From the NCBI RefSeq assembly GCF_004103825.1, contig NZ_RYFI01000016.1, positions 1 through 64,000 of the forward strand: a stretch of DNA of 64,000 nt. The letters run 5' to 3'. A program made the position numbers and the translations under genes. This stretch comes from Hansschlegelia zhihuaiae (GTDB taxonomy: Bacteria > Pseudomonadota > Alphaproteobacteria > Rhizobiales > Methylopilaceae). Below the pieces are notes generated by a model. That model searched no databases, was not told where the DNA came from, and worked only from the letters and a program-made list of their open reading frames with translations. Shown here piece after piece: positions 1 through 7,279 of the stretch. Positions within the stretch are counted from its first letter, which is position 1, and each line of letters starts with the position of its first letter.

Positions 1-241
1 CACGCCTCGACGGAATCCCAACGCAGAATCGGAAAACCAAGGACCCGCTCTAGGCAACTGCAATCGCTTGATGATCGTCGCCATGCGGAAGGGGCCGAAT
101 GCATAGCTGGACGATAAGTCGGCGCCCCTGCCCTTCCATGTGACGCTGCGGCGTCTTGGACCGGAGAGCGTTGAGCTGCTTGGTGGCGGCCTGACCACGA
201 CGCTGCACGCCGGATCTTCAGCCGCTCTGCCAACGATCATC
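1..241. other. No recognisable gene at left edge
   Basis: I see no convincing coding sequence here. The short open frames lack a ribosome-binding site and any family motif. The stretch lies downstream of the minus-strand chimeric gene and probably separates it from a gene outside the window. Confidence 0.5.
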
Positions 242-265
242 CCCGGCGCGAGACGCCGCGCCGGG
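242..265 (-). terminator. GC-rich hairpin after the chimeric gene
   Basis: CCCGGCGCG at 242-250 pairs perfectly with CGCGCCGGG at 257-265 around a six-base loop. It lies 15 bases past the stop of the minus-strand gene at 281. No T tract follows in the direction of transcription, so its efficiency as an intrinsic terminator is uncertain. Confidence 0.5.
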
Positions 266-280
266 AATGACGCTCGTCGA

Positions 281-1582
281 TCAGACGAGCAGGAAGTCGT
301 TGGCGTTGAGCGAAGCCTCGGTCACGCCGATGAGCGTGACGGATGTGGCGCCGTCGACCGTGATGACCGCGTTGCCGCCGACGTCGTTCGTCGCCGCGAG
401 CACGGCGGCGAAATTGGCGAACTGCGACGATGAGAACTCGATGACGTCGCCGACCGCGGCGCCAGCCTGGAAGTCGGTGATCTGATCGTTTCCGAAGCTT
501 CCGGAGAAGACGAACGTGTCGTTGTTCGCGCCGCCGGTGAGCCTGTCGGAGCCTGCGCCGCCGATCAACCGGTCGTTGCCGCCGCCGCCGCTGAGCGTGT
601 CAACCGCAGCTCCGCCGCTCAGCGTGTCGGCTCCGCCTGCGCCGTTCAGCGTGTCGGCTCCGCCTGCGCCCGTCAGAGAGTCGGCGGCGCCGCCGCCGGC
701 GATCGTGTCGTTGAACCCGTAGCCGCTGAACGTGTCCGCGCCCGAGCCCCCTGTGAAGTTGATCGCGTTGGCGGCGAGATGGGTGTTCAGGACCGCCGTG
801 TTGCCCTGCATCGTATCGTAGACGAGGTTGTGCACGGCGTTGCCGGAGCCGGAGCCGCTCAGGCCGAAGCCGCTGACGCTGACGTCCGGCGTCGTCGTGA
901 AGTCGTCGGAGCCCGAGGAATAGCTGAGCCCCGCGCCGAACTCGATCGAGTCCAGCGTCCCGGCGAGCACGTGGGTGGCGAAGTCGTAATTCAGGCTGCC
1001 GGCCGACCCGGAGTCGAACACCGCCGCTTGCCCGTCGGCGATGGGCAGGGTGATGTCGGAGCTGTCGGACACCGCGAACTCGTCGCCCGAGAAGTCCGTC
1101 GGATTGTCCACGTCGACGCGCGACAGCAGTTCCGGGTCGACGAAGACGAAGGCGGTGGAGCCGTGGCCGGCCTGCTGGAAGTTCTGGCGGGCGCCGTCGA
1201 TCGTCATGTTCACGCGGCCCTGGTCCTGCAGGCCGCGGATGTTGACGTTGACGCCCGGGTTCTGGCGGTCGATCGCCGTGTTGACGCCCGACACGCCGCG
1301 CAGGATGTCGGCGGTGTTGCGGGCCCCGCCGCGCTCGTCGATCGCCTCGCGGCCGACCTGCGCCACGCTCGACGGCGTCTCGTAGACGGCGTCCGAGGCT
1401 CCCTGCCAACCGCGCAGCATCCGGCCGATCACCTCGATCTCCTCGAGGGCGGTCTCGTCAGTGGCTGATTGGCTTTCGGCGGCCTCCTGCGCCTGGAGTT
1501 GGCCTTCGACCGGCCCCAACGCCAAGACGCATGTCGCGACCGCGAGAGACGCGGCGGCCCGCCGCTTGCGACCGTTCGTCAT
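281..1582 (-). CDS. Chimeric TonB plug / HasA-like / RTX protein
   Basis: This 433-residue protein combines three modules. A Sec-type leader and a TonB-box-like EEIEVIG (about 47-53) precede a receptor plug domain at about 68-158, with DILRGVSGV, VNIRGLQDQG and DPELLSRVDV. The plug stops where a beta-barrel should begin. From about 164 to 270 it resembles the haemophore HasA: SLNY (Tyr199) and ATH (His204) match the Tyr75/His83 haem-ligand pair of Serratia HasA, followed by LDSIEFG and VHNLVYDTMQG. The first 40 or so HasA residues, with the His32 loop, are absent. RTX-like glycine/aspartate repeats (about 277-363) and a hydrophobic DFLLV C-terminus follow, as in type I secreted proteins. ATG 1582 is preferred over GTG 1588. 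A HasR plug fused to HasA by deletion is my inference; the Sec leader and type I signal conflict. Confidence 0.7.
   Translation of the reverse strand: MTNGRKRRAAASLAVATCVLALGPVEGQLQAQEAAESQSATDETALEEIEVIGRMLRGWQGASDAVYETPSSVAQVGREAIDERGGARNTADILRGVSGVNTAIDRQNPGVNVNIRGLQDQGRVNMTIDGARQNFQQAGHGSTAFVFVDPELLSRVDVDNPTDFSGDEFAVSDSSDITLPIADGQAAVFDSGSAGSLNYDFATHVLAGTLDSIEFGAGLSYSSGSDDFTTTPDVSVSGFGLSGSGSGNAVHNLVYDTMQGNTAVLNTHLAANAINFTGGSGADTFSGYGFNDTIAGGGAADSLTGAGGADTLNGAGGADTLSGGAAVDTLSGGGGNDRLIGGAGSDRLTGGANNDTFVFSGSFGNDQITDFQAGAAVGDVIEFSSSQFANFAAVLAATNDVGGNAVITVDGATSVTLIGVTEASLNANDFLLV
494..754 (-). repeat. RTX nonapeptide repeat array
   Basis: About eight tandem units of the form GGxGxDxLx lie inside the chimeric gene, for example GGSGADTFS, GAGGADTLN, GGGGNDRLI and GGAGSDRLT. 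At DNA level two near-identical copies repeat around 615-670. Such repeats bind calcium and fold as a beta-roll in type I secreted proteins. One unit (GGAAVDTLS) is degenerate. Confidence 0.85.
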
Positions 1583-1588
1583 GACCAC

Positions 1589-1951
1589 CAGCCCGCAAAT
1601 CCACGAATAGTCTAAGTGGAACAGTTCTATTTACTTAGCCTATACGCAGACTTTATACATCTAGGCGCAGATCATTGGCAAATTCGACAATAGACGATGA
1701 CAACAAAATGTTATTTTAGTTTTTCTAGACTTAGACTCTGAGCATCTCCTTAGGTTGTCGAACTGAAGAGATATCGTCGACCGGCAAGGCGCAGCCTCTA
1801 ATCGGGCGCGGGGATAGCCAATATGCTCAAGGTCCCGACGACGGCCGCTCGAACAGAGCCGGCGGGCGGATGCGAAAAAAATCGACGGAGCGGGAATAGA
1901 GGCAGGCGCCGCGATGTCCTTCCTCCGTGACCCGCAGCATTGGAGGATCCC
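1589..1951. other. Intergenic, partly AT-rich promoter region
   Basis: These 363 bases separate the divergent chimeric gene and the secreted-repeat operon. Positions 1600-1790 are markedly AT-rich against the GC-rich background and hold a Fur/Irr-like palindrome. I see no gene. Confidence 0.6.
1617..1629. promoter_or_regulatory. Possible Fur-family (Irr/RirA-like) operator
   Basis: The bases TGGAACAGTTCTA form a near-perfect palindrome (AGAAC/GTTCT half-sites around one centre base), 35-47 bases upstream of the chimeric haemophore gene. It resembles the TTTAGAA-n3-TTCTAAA iron-control element known for Irr in rhizobia, but the outer bases differ. Iron or haem control would suit a haemophore gene; this is inferred from spacing and symmetry only. 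Confidence 0.3.
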
Positions 1952-2332
1952 ATGCGCAGCGTTTCGCTTCTGCTTGCAGCCGCCATCACGAGCGTCAGCG
2001 CAATTGCCGCGTTGGCCGCCGAACCCGCCAAGACCGCCGAGACGTCGAAGGGCAAGACGCTCGTCGATGCGCAGGGCATGACGCTCTACACCTTCATCAA
2101 GGACGCCGACGGCAAGTCCGCCTGCAACGGTCCCTGCGCCAAGAACTGGCCTCCCCTCGCGGCCTCTGGCGGCGCGGCGGAGAAGGGATGGTCCGTGGTC
2201 GTGCGCGACGACGGCTCCAAGCAGTGGGCCTACAAGGGCAAGCCGCTCTATACCTTCGCGAAGGACGCCAAACCCGGCGACGTCACGGGCGATGGTTTCT
2301 TGAACGGCGCCTGGAGCGTCGCCCAGCCATGA
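1952..2332 (+). CDS. Secreted repeat protein, PF03640-like
   Basis: This 126-residue protein has a Sec signal peptide (cleavage near AALAAE) and two copies of the motif seen in the secreted-repeat/lipoprotein family PF03640: MTLYTFIKD and KPLYTFAKD. A CNGPCAKNWPP segment lies between them. The function of that family is unknown; it is periplasmic or extracellular. ATG 1952 is chosen because GGAGG at 1942-1946 is correctly spaced. The stop overlaps the next start as ATGA, so this is the first gene of a coupled operon that ends with a sigma/anti-sigma pair. Confidence 0.8.
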   Translation: MRSVSLLLAAAITSVSAIAALAAEPAKTAETSKGKTLVDAQGMTLYTFIKDADGKSACNGPCAKNWPPLAASGGAAEKGWSVVVRDDGSKQWAYKGKPLYTFAKDAKPGDVTGDGFLNGAWSVAQP

Positions 2333-2811
2333 GGCTCGCGAGCGGCGCCGCGCTGCTTCTGGCGGCGGCGATCGGCGGCGCGTGCGTCGGAACGGCCGTC
2401 GCTCAGGAGGCGGCGTGCCCGACCTGCGGCGCGCCTATGGCCAAGGACAACGCCGACGAAGCTCCGTTCCTGGCGGAGAACGCCGCCGCTATGGACAGAA
2501 TGATGGCCGACATGGCCGTGAAACCGACGGGCGATCTCGATCGCGACTTCGTGGCGATGATGTCGCCCCACCACCAGGGCGCGATCGACATGGCCGTCGC
2601 CTATCTCCGCTACGGCAAGAACCCGCGCCTCATGCGCCTCGCGCAAGAGATCATCGTCACGCAGCAGCAGGAGATCGCGGCCATGCGGATCGCTATCGGC
2701 GAGGCGCCTGGCGCTCCCGCCCCGGCGCCCACCGCGCCTGGTCGCGAAGCTGCGCCAGACGCCTCCCGCCACCGCCCTCATATGTCCTCCGTAACAGAGC
2801 CTAAGCCATGA
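2329..2811 (+). CDS. DUF305 family secreted protein
   Basis: The 160-residue product has a signal peptide ending near AVAQE, then a CPTCGAPM cysteine pair, then the DUF305 signature: DFVAMMSPHHQGAIDMA followed by MRLAQEIIVTQQQEIAAMR. DUF305 proteins are small ferritin-like four-helix exported proteins, some linked to copper or other metal stress; no enzyme activity is established. The C-terminal 40 residues are alanine/proline-rich and probably disordered. It overlaps the genes on both sides by ATGA. Confidence 0.8.
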   Translation: MRLASGAALLLAAAIGGACVGTAVAQEAACPTCGAPMAKDNADEAPFLAENAAAMDRMMADMAVKPTGDLDRDFVAMMSPHHQGAIDMAVAYLRYGKNPRLMRLAQEIIVTQQQEIAAMRIAIGEAPGAPAPAPTAPGREAAPDASRHRPHMSSVTEPKP

Positions 2812-4253
2812 AGCGCAGCCTGATTTTCCCCGGCCTTCTCGCGGGATCGAGCCTTCTCGGCCTGTCCCCCGCACTCGCCGGACAGGCTCCGGGCGCAGCG
2901 TCCGCGCCGGACGTCGCCGTCAGCCATCGCGACCGCGTCTACGCCGCCGAGCAGTTCTCGAACACGGTGTCGGTGACGGATCCGGCGTCGAACAAGCTGC
3001 TCGGCGTCATCCGTCTCGGCGATCCGCAGCCCGGCAACCTCAGCCCGCTCTACAAGGGCCAGGTCCTGGTTCACGGCATGGGCTTTTCGTCCGACCACAG
3101 GACGCTCGCCGTGGTCTCGATCGGCTCGAACTCGGTGACGTTCATCGACACCGCAACCAACGCGGTGAAGCGGACGACCTATGTCGGGCGTTCGCCGCAT
3201 GAGGCCTTCTTCACGCCGAACGGAAAAGAGGTGTGGGTCACCGTGCGCGGCGAGGACTACGTCGCGGTGCTCGACGCCTCGACCTTCGAGGAGAAGACAC
3301 GGATCAAGGTCGCGGCTGGCCCCGGCATGACCATCTTCTCGCCGGACGGGACCTATGGCTATGTCTGCTCGTCCTTCAATCCTGAAACCGCCGTCATCTC
3401 CGTCGCCGACCACAAGGTGATCGGCAAGATGAAGCAGGATTCGCCGTTCTGCCCGAACATCGCCGCGACGCCCGACGGCGCCCAGATTTGGCTGACGTTG
3501 AAGGACATCGGCCGGACGATGGCGTTCAACGCCCGCCCGCCGTTCAACGTGCTGAAGACGATCGACACCGGCCCGATCACCAACCACGTCAATTTCGCCG
3601 CGACGCCAAAGGGCACGTTCGCCTATGTGACGGTCGGCGGATTGAATCAGGTGAAGGTCTTCCGCACCGACGACTTCAGCCAGGTCGCGACCATCCCGGT
3701 CGGCGCGCTGCCGCATGGCCTCTGGCCCTCGGGCGACGGGTCGAGGATCTATGTCGGACTTGAGAACGCGGACGCGCTCGCGGCGATCGACACCGCGACG
3801 AACGCGGTCGTCGCGACCGTGCCGATCGGCCAGGCCCCGCAGGCGCTCGCCTATGTGCCGAACGCCGTGCCGGAGGGCGATGGTCTGCAAAACCTGCAGC
3901 CGCTCGCCGGCGCCGGCGGAGTGTTCCATTTGACGCTTGCGCGGGCCGGCGAGAAGACGATCGCGCAGACCACCGTCTCGCTGTTCGACCAAGGCCTGAC
4001 GCAGGTGCTTCAGGGCGCCGTCACGGGGCTCGAGCCGAAGAAGCGCTATGTGCTCGCGCTCGCCGAAAATCCGGATGGCGGCGGCGACCGGCAGCCGCTC
4101 GCGGCCTTCATGACGAACCCGGCCGGCTCGGCGATCGTGAACGCGGTCGGGCCGATCCGGCAGATCGTCAATGAGAGCCAGACGGACCGCCGCCGCTATC
4201 TCGTGATCGCCGCTGACGACCATGGCCCCGCGATCCAGTCCCAGGTCGAGTGA
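2808..4253 (+). CDS. YVTN-type beta-propeller periplasmic protein
   Basis: This 481-residue protein has a signal peptide (cleavage near ALAGQ) and repeated blades of the YVTN/YncE type, for example NSVTFIDTATNAV, YVAVLDASTF and DALAAIDTATNAVVATVPIG. The propeller covers about residues 40-350. The last 120 residues (about 360-481) form a separate segment that may be a small beta-sandwich. Propellers of this kind sense or scaffold in the periplasm. Between a DUF305 gene and an ECF sigma factor, it may take part in the signal that the sigma system reads; that is inference. Its start overlaps the upstream stop. Confidence 0.75.
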   Translation: MKRSLIFPGLLAGSSLLGLSPALAGQAPGAASAPDVAVSHRDRVYAAEQFSNTVSVTDPASNKLLGVIRLGDPQPGNLSPLYKGQVLVHGMGFSSDHRTLAVVSIGSNSVTFIDTATNAVKRTTYVGRSPHEAFFTPNGKEVWVTVRGEDYVAVLDASTFEEKTRIKVAAGPGMTIFSPDGTYGYVCSSFNPETAVISVADHKVIGKMKQDSPFCPNIAATPDGAQIWLTLKDIGRTMAFNARPPFNVLKTIDTGPITNHVNFAATPKGTFAYVTVGGLNQVKVFRTDDFSQVATIPVGALPHGLWPSGDGSRIYVGLENADALAAIDTATNAVVATVPIGQAPQALAYVPNAVPEGDGLQNLQPLAGAGGVFHLTLARAGEKTIAQTTVSLFDQGLTQVLQGAVTGLEPKKRYVLALAENPDGGGDRQPLAAFMTNPAGSAIVNAVGPIRQIVNESQTDRRRYLVIAADDHGPAIQSQVE

Positions 4254-4288
4254 TTCAGCAGCGGCCGGAGGGCGAAGGCGCCGACGCC

Positions 4289-4810
4289 ATGCAGGACATG
4301 ATCGTTCTCGTCGAGCCGCTGATCCCGGCGCTGCGCCGGTACGCCCGCTCGCTGCTCCGCGAGCCGGCGGCGGCCGACGACCTGGTCCAGGACTGCCTCG
4401 AACGGGCGATCACCCGCTGGGGGCAGCGTCGGTCGGATTGCGACGTGCGGTCTTGGCTGTTCGCCATCCTGCACAATCTGGCGATCAATCAGATGCGCCA
4501 GGCGGCGCGGCGCGGCGTCCACGTCGCGATCGAGGACTCTGACGAGACGGCCTTCTCTCGCGCGCCGACGCAGGAGGACGGGATACGGCATCGCGATATT
4601 CACGACGCGCTCGAAGCTCTCCCCGAGGAGCAGCGCAGCGTGATCCTGCTCGTATCAGTCGAAGGCCTGAGCTACGCCGACACCGCGAAGGTCCTGGGCG
4701 TGCCGATCGGCACGGTCATGTCGCGGCTGTCGCGTGGCCGAGAACGCCTCCAGCGCAGTCTCGACACCGGCGTCGTCGTCAAGACGCCCAACCTGCGGAG
4801 AGTGAAATGA
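4289..4810 (+). CDS. ECF-type RNA polymerase sigma factor
   Basis: The 173-residue protein shows region 2 (AADDLVQDCLERA, then SWLFAILHNLAINQMRQ) and region 4 (LPEEQRSVILLVSVEGLSYADTAKVLG, ending in IGTVMSRLSRGRERL), the full layout of an extracytoplasmic-function sigma factor. ATG 4289 with GAAGG ten bases upstream is preferred. A GTG at 4250 overlapping the previous stop would add 13 residues. It is translationally coupled to the anti-sigma gene behind it. The target promoter is not visible with confidence; the operon itself is the obvious candidate. Confidence 0.85.
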   Translation: MQDMIVLVEPLIPALRRYARSLLREPAAADDLVQDCLERAITRWGQRRSDCDVRSWLFAILHNLAINQMRQAARRGVHVAIEDSDETAFSRAPTQEDGIRHRDIHDALEALPEEQRSVILLVSVEGLSYADTAKVLGVPIGTVMSRLSRGRERLQRSLDTGVVVKTPNLRRVK

Positions 4811-5586
4811 GTTCGGTTCGTCCGATTTCGGAGGACGACCTCCACGCTTATATCGACGGCGCTCTGGATGGCGCTCGGAGGGCCGAAGTCGAAGCCTATC
4901 TCGCGGAGAACCCCGAGGTCGCAAAGCGTGTGCAGGGTTTGGCCGAGCAGCGGACGATGCTGAAACGAGCGTTCGACCCGATCGCTCAGGAGCCCGTCCC
5001 GCCGGAGCTCAGCATCTCGCGAATGATCGAAGCCCGCCGCCGGCCCGCGTCCTTCTCATCCTGGCGCTCCATGGCCGCCGCTGCAGCGCTCCTCGCGGTC
5101 GGCGCCGGAGGCGGCTGGTATGGCCGCGCCGCGGTCGACGGCGCGCCTGTCGGGATCGCCGCGCTCGCGCAGGAGGCCTCCGACAGCTTCGCGACCTTCG
5201 CATCCGACCGCGGCCGCCCGGTCGAGATCAAGGCGGAGGACAGCGCGTCGTTGATCCGCTGGGTTTCGAACCGCCTGAAGAGGCCCGTCTTGGCCCCGGA
5301 CCTCGCCTCTTCCGGATATCGCTTCATGGGCGGGCGGGTCGTGCCGACGCCGCACGGGCCCGCAGGCATGTTCATGTATGACGACGACCGCGGCTCGCGG
5401 ATCGTCATGCTGACGCGGCCGATGGCGGCGGAGAAGGACAGGCCGGTCGCGCGCCAGCCCGGAGGCGATATTGCGCGCTTCGCCTGGGCGGAAGGCGGAA
5501 TGGGCTACAGCCTTGTCGGCGATGTCGCGCCGGACGTGCTGAGCCCGCTGGCGCAGCAGATTAGCAAGCAGATTAACGAGACGTGA
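4807..5586 (+). CDS. Membrane anti-sigma factor
   Basis: This 259-residue protein starts with a cytoplasmic anti-sigma segment (DDLHAYIDGALDGARRAEVEAYL), has one membrane helix at about 88-104 (MAAAAALLAVGAGGGWYGR), and a periplasmic C-terminal domain. I see no HxxxCxxC zinc motif. The ATGA overlap with the ECF sigma gene and the architecture show that it holds that sigma factor at the membrane. The periplasmic part has the RFMGGRVVPTPHGPAGMFMY pattern common in such regulators. Confidence 0.85.
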   Translation: MSSVRPISEDDLHAYIDGALDGARRAEVEAYLAENPEVAKRVQGLAEQRTMLKRAFDPIAQEPVPPELSISRMIEARRRPASFSSWRSMAAAAALLAVGAGGGWYGRAAVDGAPVGIAALAQEASDSFATFASDRGRPVEIKAEDSASLIRWVSNRLKRPVLAPDLASSGYRFMGGRVVPTPHGPAGMFMYDDDRGSRIVMLTRPMAAEKDRPVARQPGGDIARFAWAEGGMGYSLVGDVAPDVLSPLAQQISKQINET

Positions 5587-5697
5587 TCTGCGTTTTTCGA
5601 ATGGCGCTTATGTCGTATTGCAGGATAAGATAGGAATAGGAAGACTCTTCGAATTGTCTAACCCATACGATCAGTTCAGATCGATGGAGAAAGACAG

Positions 5698-5988
5698 ATG
5701 AAGACCTCAGTCATTCGCGCCGCTCTGGCCGCCCTCATGCTCTCCGGTCCCGCGGCCGCCTTCGCGAACACGGCGTCTTATTCGGGCGCCGTCGGCGGCC
5801 CGGTTGAGCTCGCCTACGCCCATGATGCTGGCGCCCGCAAGGCCGACGATGCGGTCTACGGCCAGGATCGCTGGGGTCGCGGAACGGGACCTCAGCGTTC
5901 CGAGGACGGCTCTCAACACGGCCACTCCTCGTTCATTCCGCGGAGCGACGCACTGACGAACTGGAGCGGCAACGACAACCAGGGCTGA
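5698..5988 (+). CDS. Small secreted hypothetical protein
   Basis: The 96-residue product has a clear signal peptide (cleavage near AAAFANT) and a hydrophilic mature part rich in Gly, Asp and His. I recognise no family. GGAGA 7 bases upstream supports ATG 5698. It stands alone 111 bases after the anti-sigma gene behind an AT-richer leader, so it may have its own promoter and could be a target of the neighbouring ECF sigma factor (inference). Confidence 0.6.
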   Translation: MKTSVIRAALAALMLSGPAAAFANTASYSGAVGGPVELAYAHDAGARKADDAVYGQDRWGRGTGPQRSEDGSQHGHSSFIPRSDALTNWSGNDNQG

Positions 5989-6012
5989 ATTTCCGGCGAT
6001 GCGGCGACGGGA

Positions 6013-6042
6013 TCGGACGGAAGGGATCGCCTTCCGCTCCGA
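6013..6042 (+). terminator. Hairpin after the small secreted gene
   Basis: TCGGACGGAAGG pairs with CCTTCCGCTCCGA around a short loop with one bulge, 25 bases after the stop at 5988. No U tract follows. It is a plausible but not strong terminator. Confidence 0.4.
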
Positions 6043-6209
6043 CCCGCGTCGACCTCGCTCACTCCGGTCAGCTCTAGACTTCGCTTCAACGCGCATCCCG
6101 CCGAAGAAAAAGTCCATGACTTCTGATAGCGTTCAGAACATCCGCGAACCGGCGGGCTGACGCCTCATTTGATGATACGCGAAAACGGAGGCGATTAGCC
6201 CGGTCGAAG

Positions 6210-7247
6210 CTAGGTCCGCGGCCGGCTCGGGCCGTTGATGTCCGCCAGCAAGTCGTTGGTGTAGAGGCCCGCGGGATCCACCGCTTTGTCGAGCTGACCG
6301 GTCGCGAGCATGTAGTCGACGACGGCGGTCCACGCCTTCGGATCATAATAGCCCCAGGGCTGGCCGTCGGGCTTCGGCGCGTCAGCGAGGAAGCTCGCGA
6401 GGACGCGCTCCTGGTCCTTCGCCGCCTGCTCATCCGACACGCCCGGCGGCAGCGTCTCGGGGAATTTCTTGTAATAGGCCGCGATGCAGGCTTTCGGCTC
6501 CTCGCGGCAGAACTGCTGGCCGCGGTTGAAGGCGCGCGCCATGCCGACGGCCTCGGCGCGGTTCGCCTCGAGATAGGCGGAACTCGTCATCATGCTCCAG
6601 CCGAAGATCGGCGCCACCTGCGGCGACATCAGATAGCGGAATTTCGCTCCCCGGTTCTCGAACCCGGCGTAGTTCAGCGTGTTGGTCGCCAACGCCGCGA
6701 CCTGTCCGGTCTGCAGCGCCTTCAGCGCGGCCGGTCCGGCGCCGACGTCCACCAGCTTGAAGTCACGGTCGAGCTTGAGGTCGGCGGAGGAGAGGATCGC
6801 CTGGGTCGTGTAGAACTGGACGGCGGTCAGCGAGTGCAGCCCGATCGTCTTGTCCTTCAGGTCGGCGATCGTCTTGATCGGGCCATCCTCGAGCACCGCG
6901 AGCGGAAACGGGCTGCGCGAGGTGAAGCCGAAGAAGAACTTCAGGGGCGCGCCCTTGGAGTAGGCCACCACCGCGTTCTCGGGCGGCGGCATGCCGTATT
7001 GCGCGCTGCCGTTGACGATCTGCTGGATCAGGACGCTCGCCCCCTTCACCGTCTGGATCTGGACCTTCAGGCCCTCCTCGGCGAGATAGCCCTTCTGCTC
7101 CGCGACCGCCCAGGGCGCGTTGCGGATGTCGATCTGCGGCACGGGCTGCAGCAGGGTCACGGTCTTGAGCTCGGCCGCGGAGGCTCCGCCGCAGGCGAGC
7201 AGAACGGCCGCGGCGGCCGCGGTCCAGAGGGCGCGGATGGGTGTCAT
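6210..7247 (-). CDS. NMT1/THI5-like ABC substrate-binding protein
   Basis: This 345-residue periplasmic protein has a signal peptide (cleavage near GGASAAE) and the fold signature of the NMT1/TauA/SsuA group: APWAVAEQKGYLAEEGLKV, then VVAYSKGAPLKFFFG, then IADLKDKTIGLHS. It would deliver a small organic solute to the permease and ATPase encoded upstream in the same minus-strand operon. ATG 7247 has AGGAG 7 bases upstream and gives a normal signal peptide. An ATG at 7283 overlaps the upstream stop but would add a hydrophilic extension. The ligand cannot be read from sequence. Confidence 0.85.
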   Translation of the reverse strand: MTPIRALWTAAAAAVLLACGGASAAELKTVTLLQPVPQIDIRNAPWAVAEQKGYLAEEGLKVQIQTVKGASVLIQQIVNGSAQYGMPPPENAVVAYSKGAPLKFFFGFTSRSPFPLAVLEDGPIKTIADLKDKTIGLHSLTAVQFYTTQAILSSADLKLDRDFKLVDVGAGPAALKALQTGQVAALATNTLNYAGFENRGAKFRYLMSPQVAPIFGWSMMTSSAYLEANRAEAVGMARAFNRGQQFCREEPKACIAAYYKKFPETLPPGVSDEQAAKDQERVLASFLADAPKPDGQPWGYYDPKAWTAVVDYMLATGQLDKAVDPAGLYTNDLLADINGPSRPRT

Positions 7248-7279
7248 GCTCGTCTCCTGATCGGGATCGTCCGTGAAGG

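Noticed and set aside
140-485. Possible short genes at the left edge
   Set aside because: They overlap the well-supported chimeric gene or lack start signals and motifs.
494-754. Tandem repeats as a CRISPR-like or satellite array
   Set aside because: The period is coding (RTX nonapeptides) and stays in frame with the protein.
1714-1729. TTTTAG...CTAGA-like repeat as a second iron box
   Set aside because: Symmetry is poor within an AT-rich stretch, so chance is likely.
2778-4223. A 481-codon open frame antisense to the beta-propeller gene
   Set aside because: The plus-strand gene has a signal peptide, repeats and coupled neighbours; the antisense frame has none.
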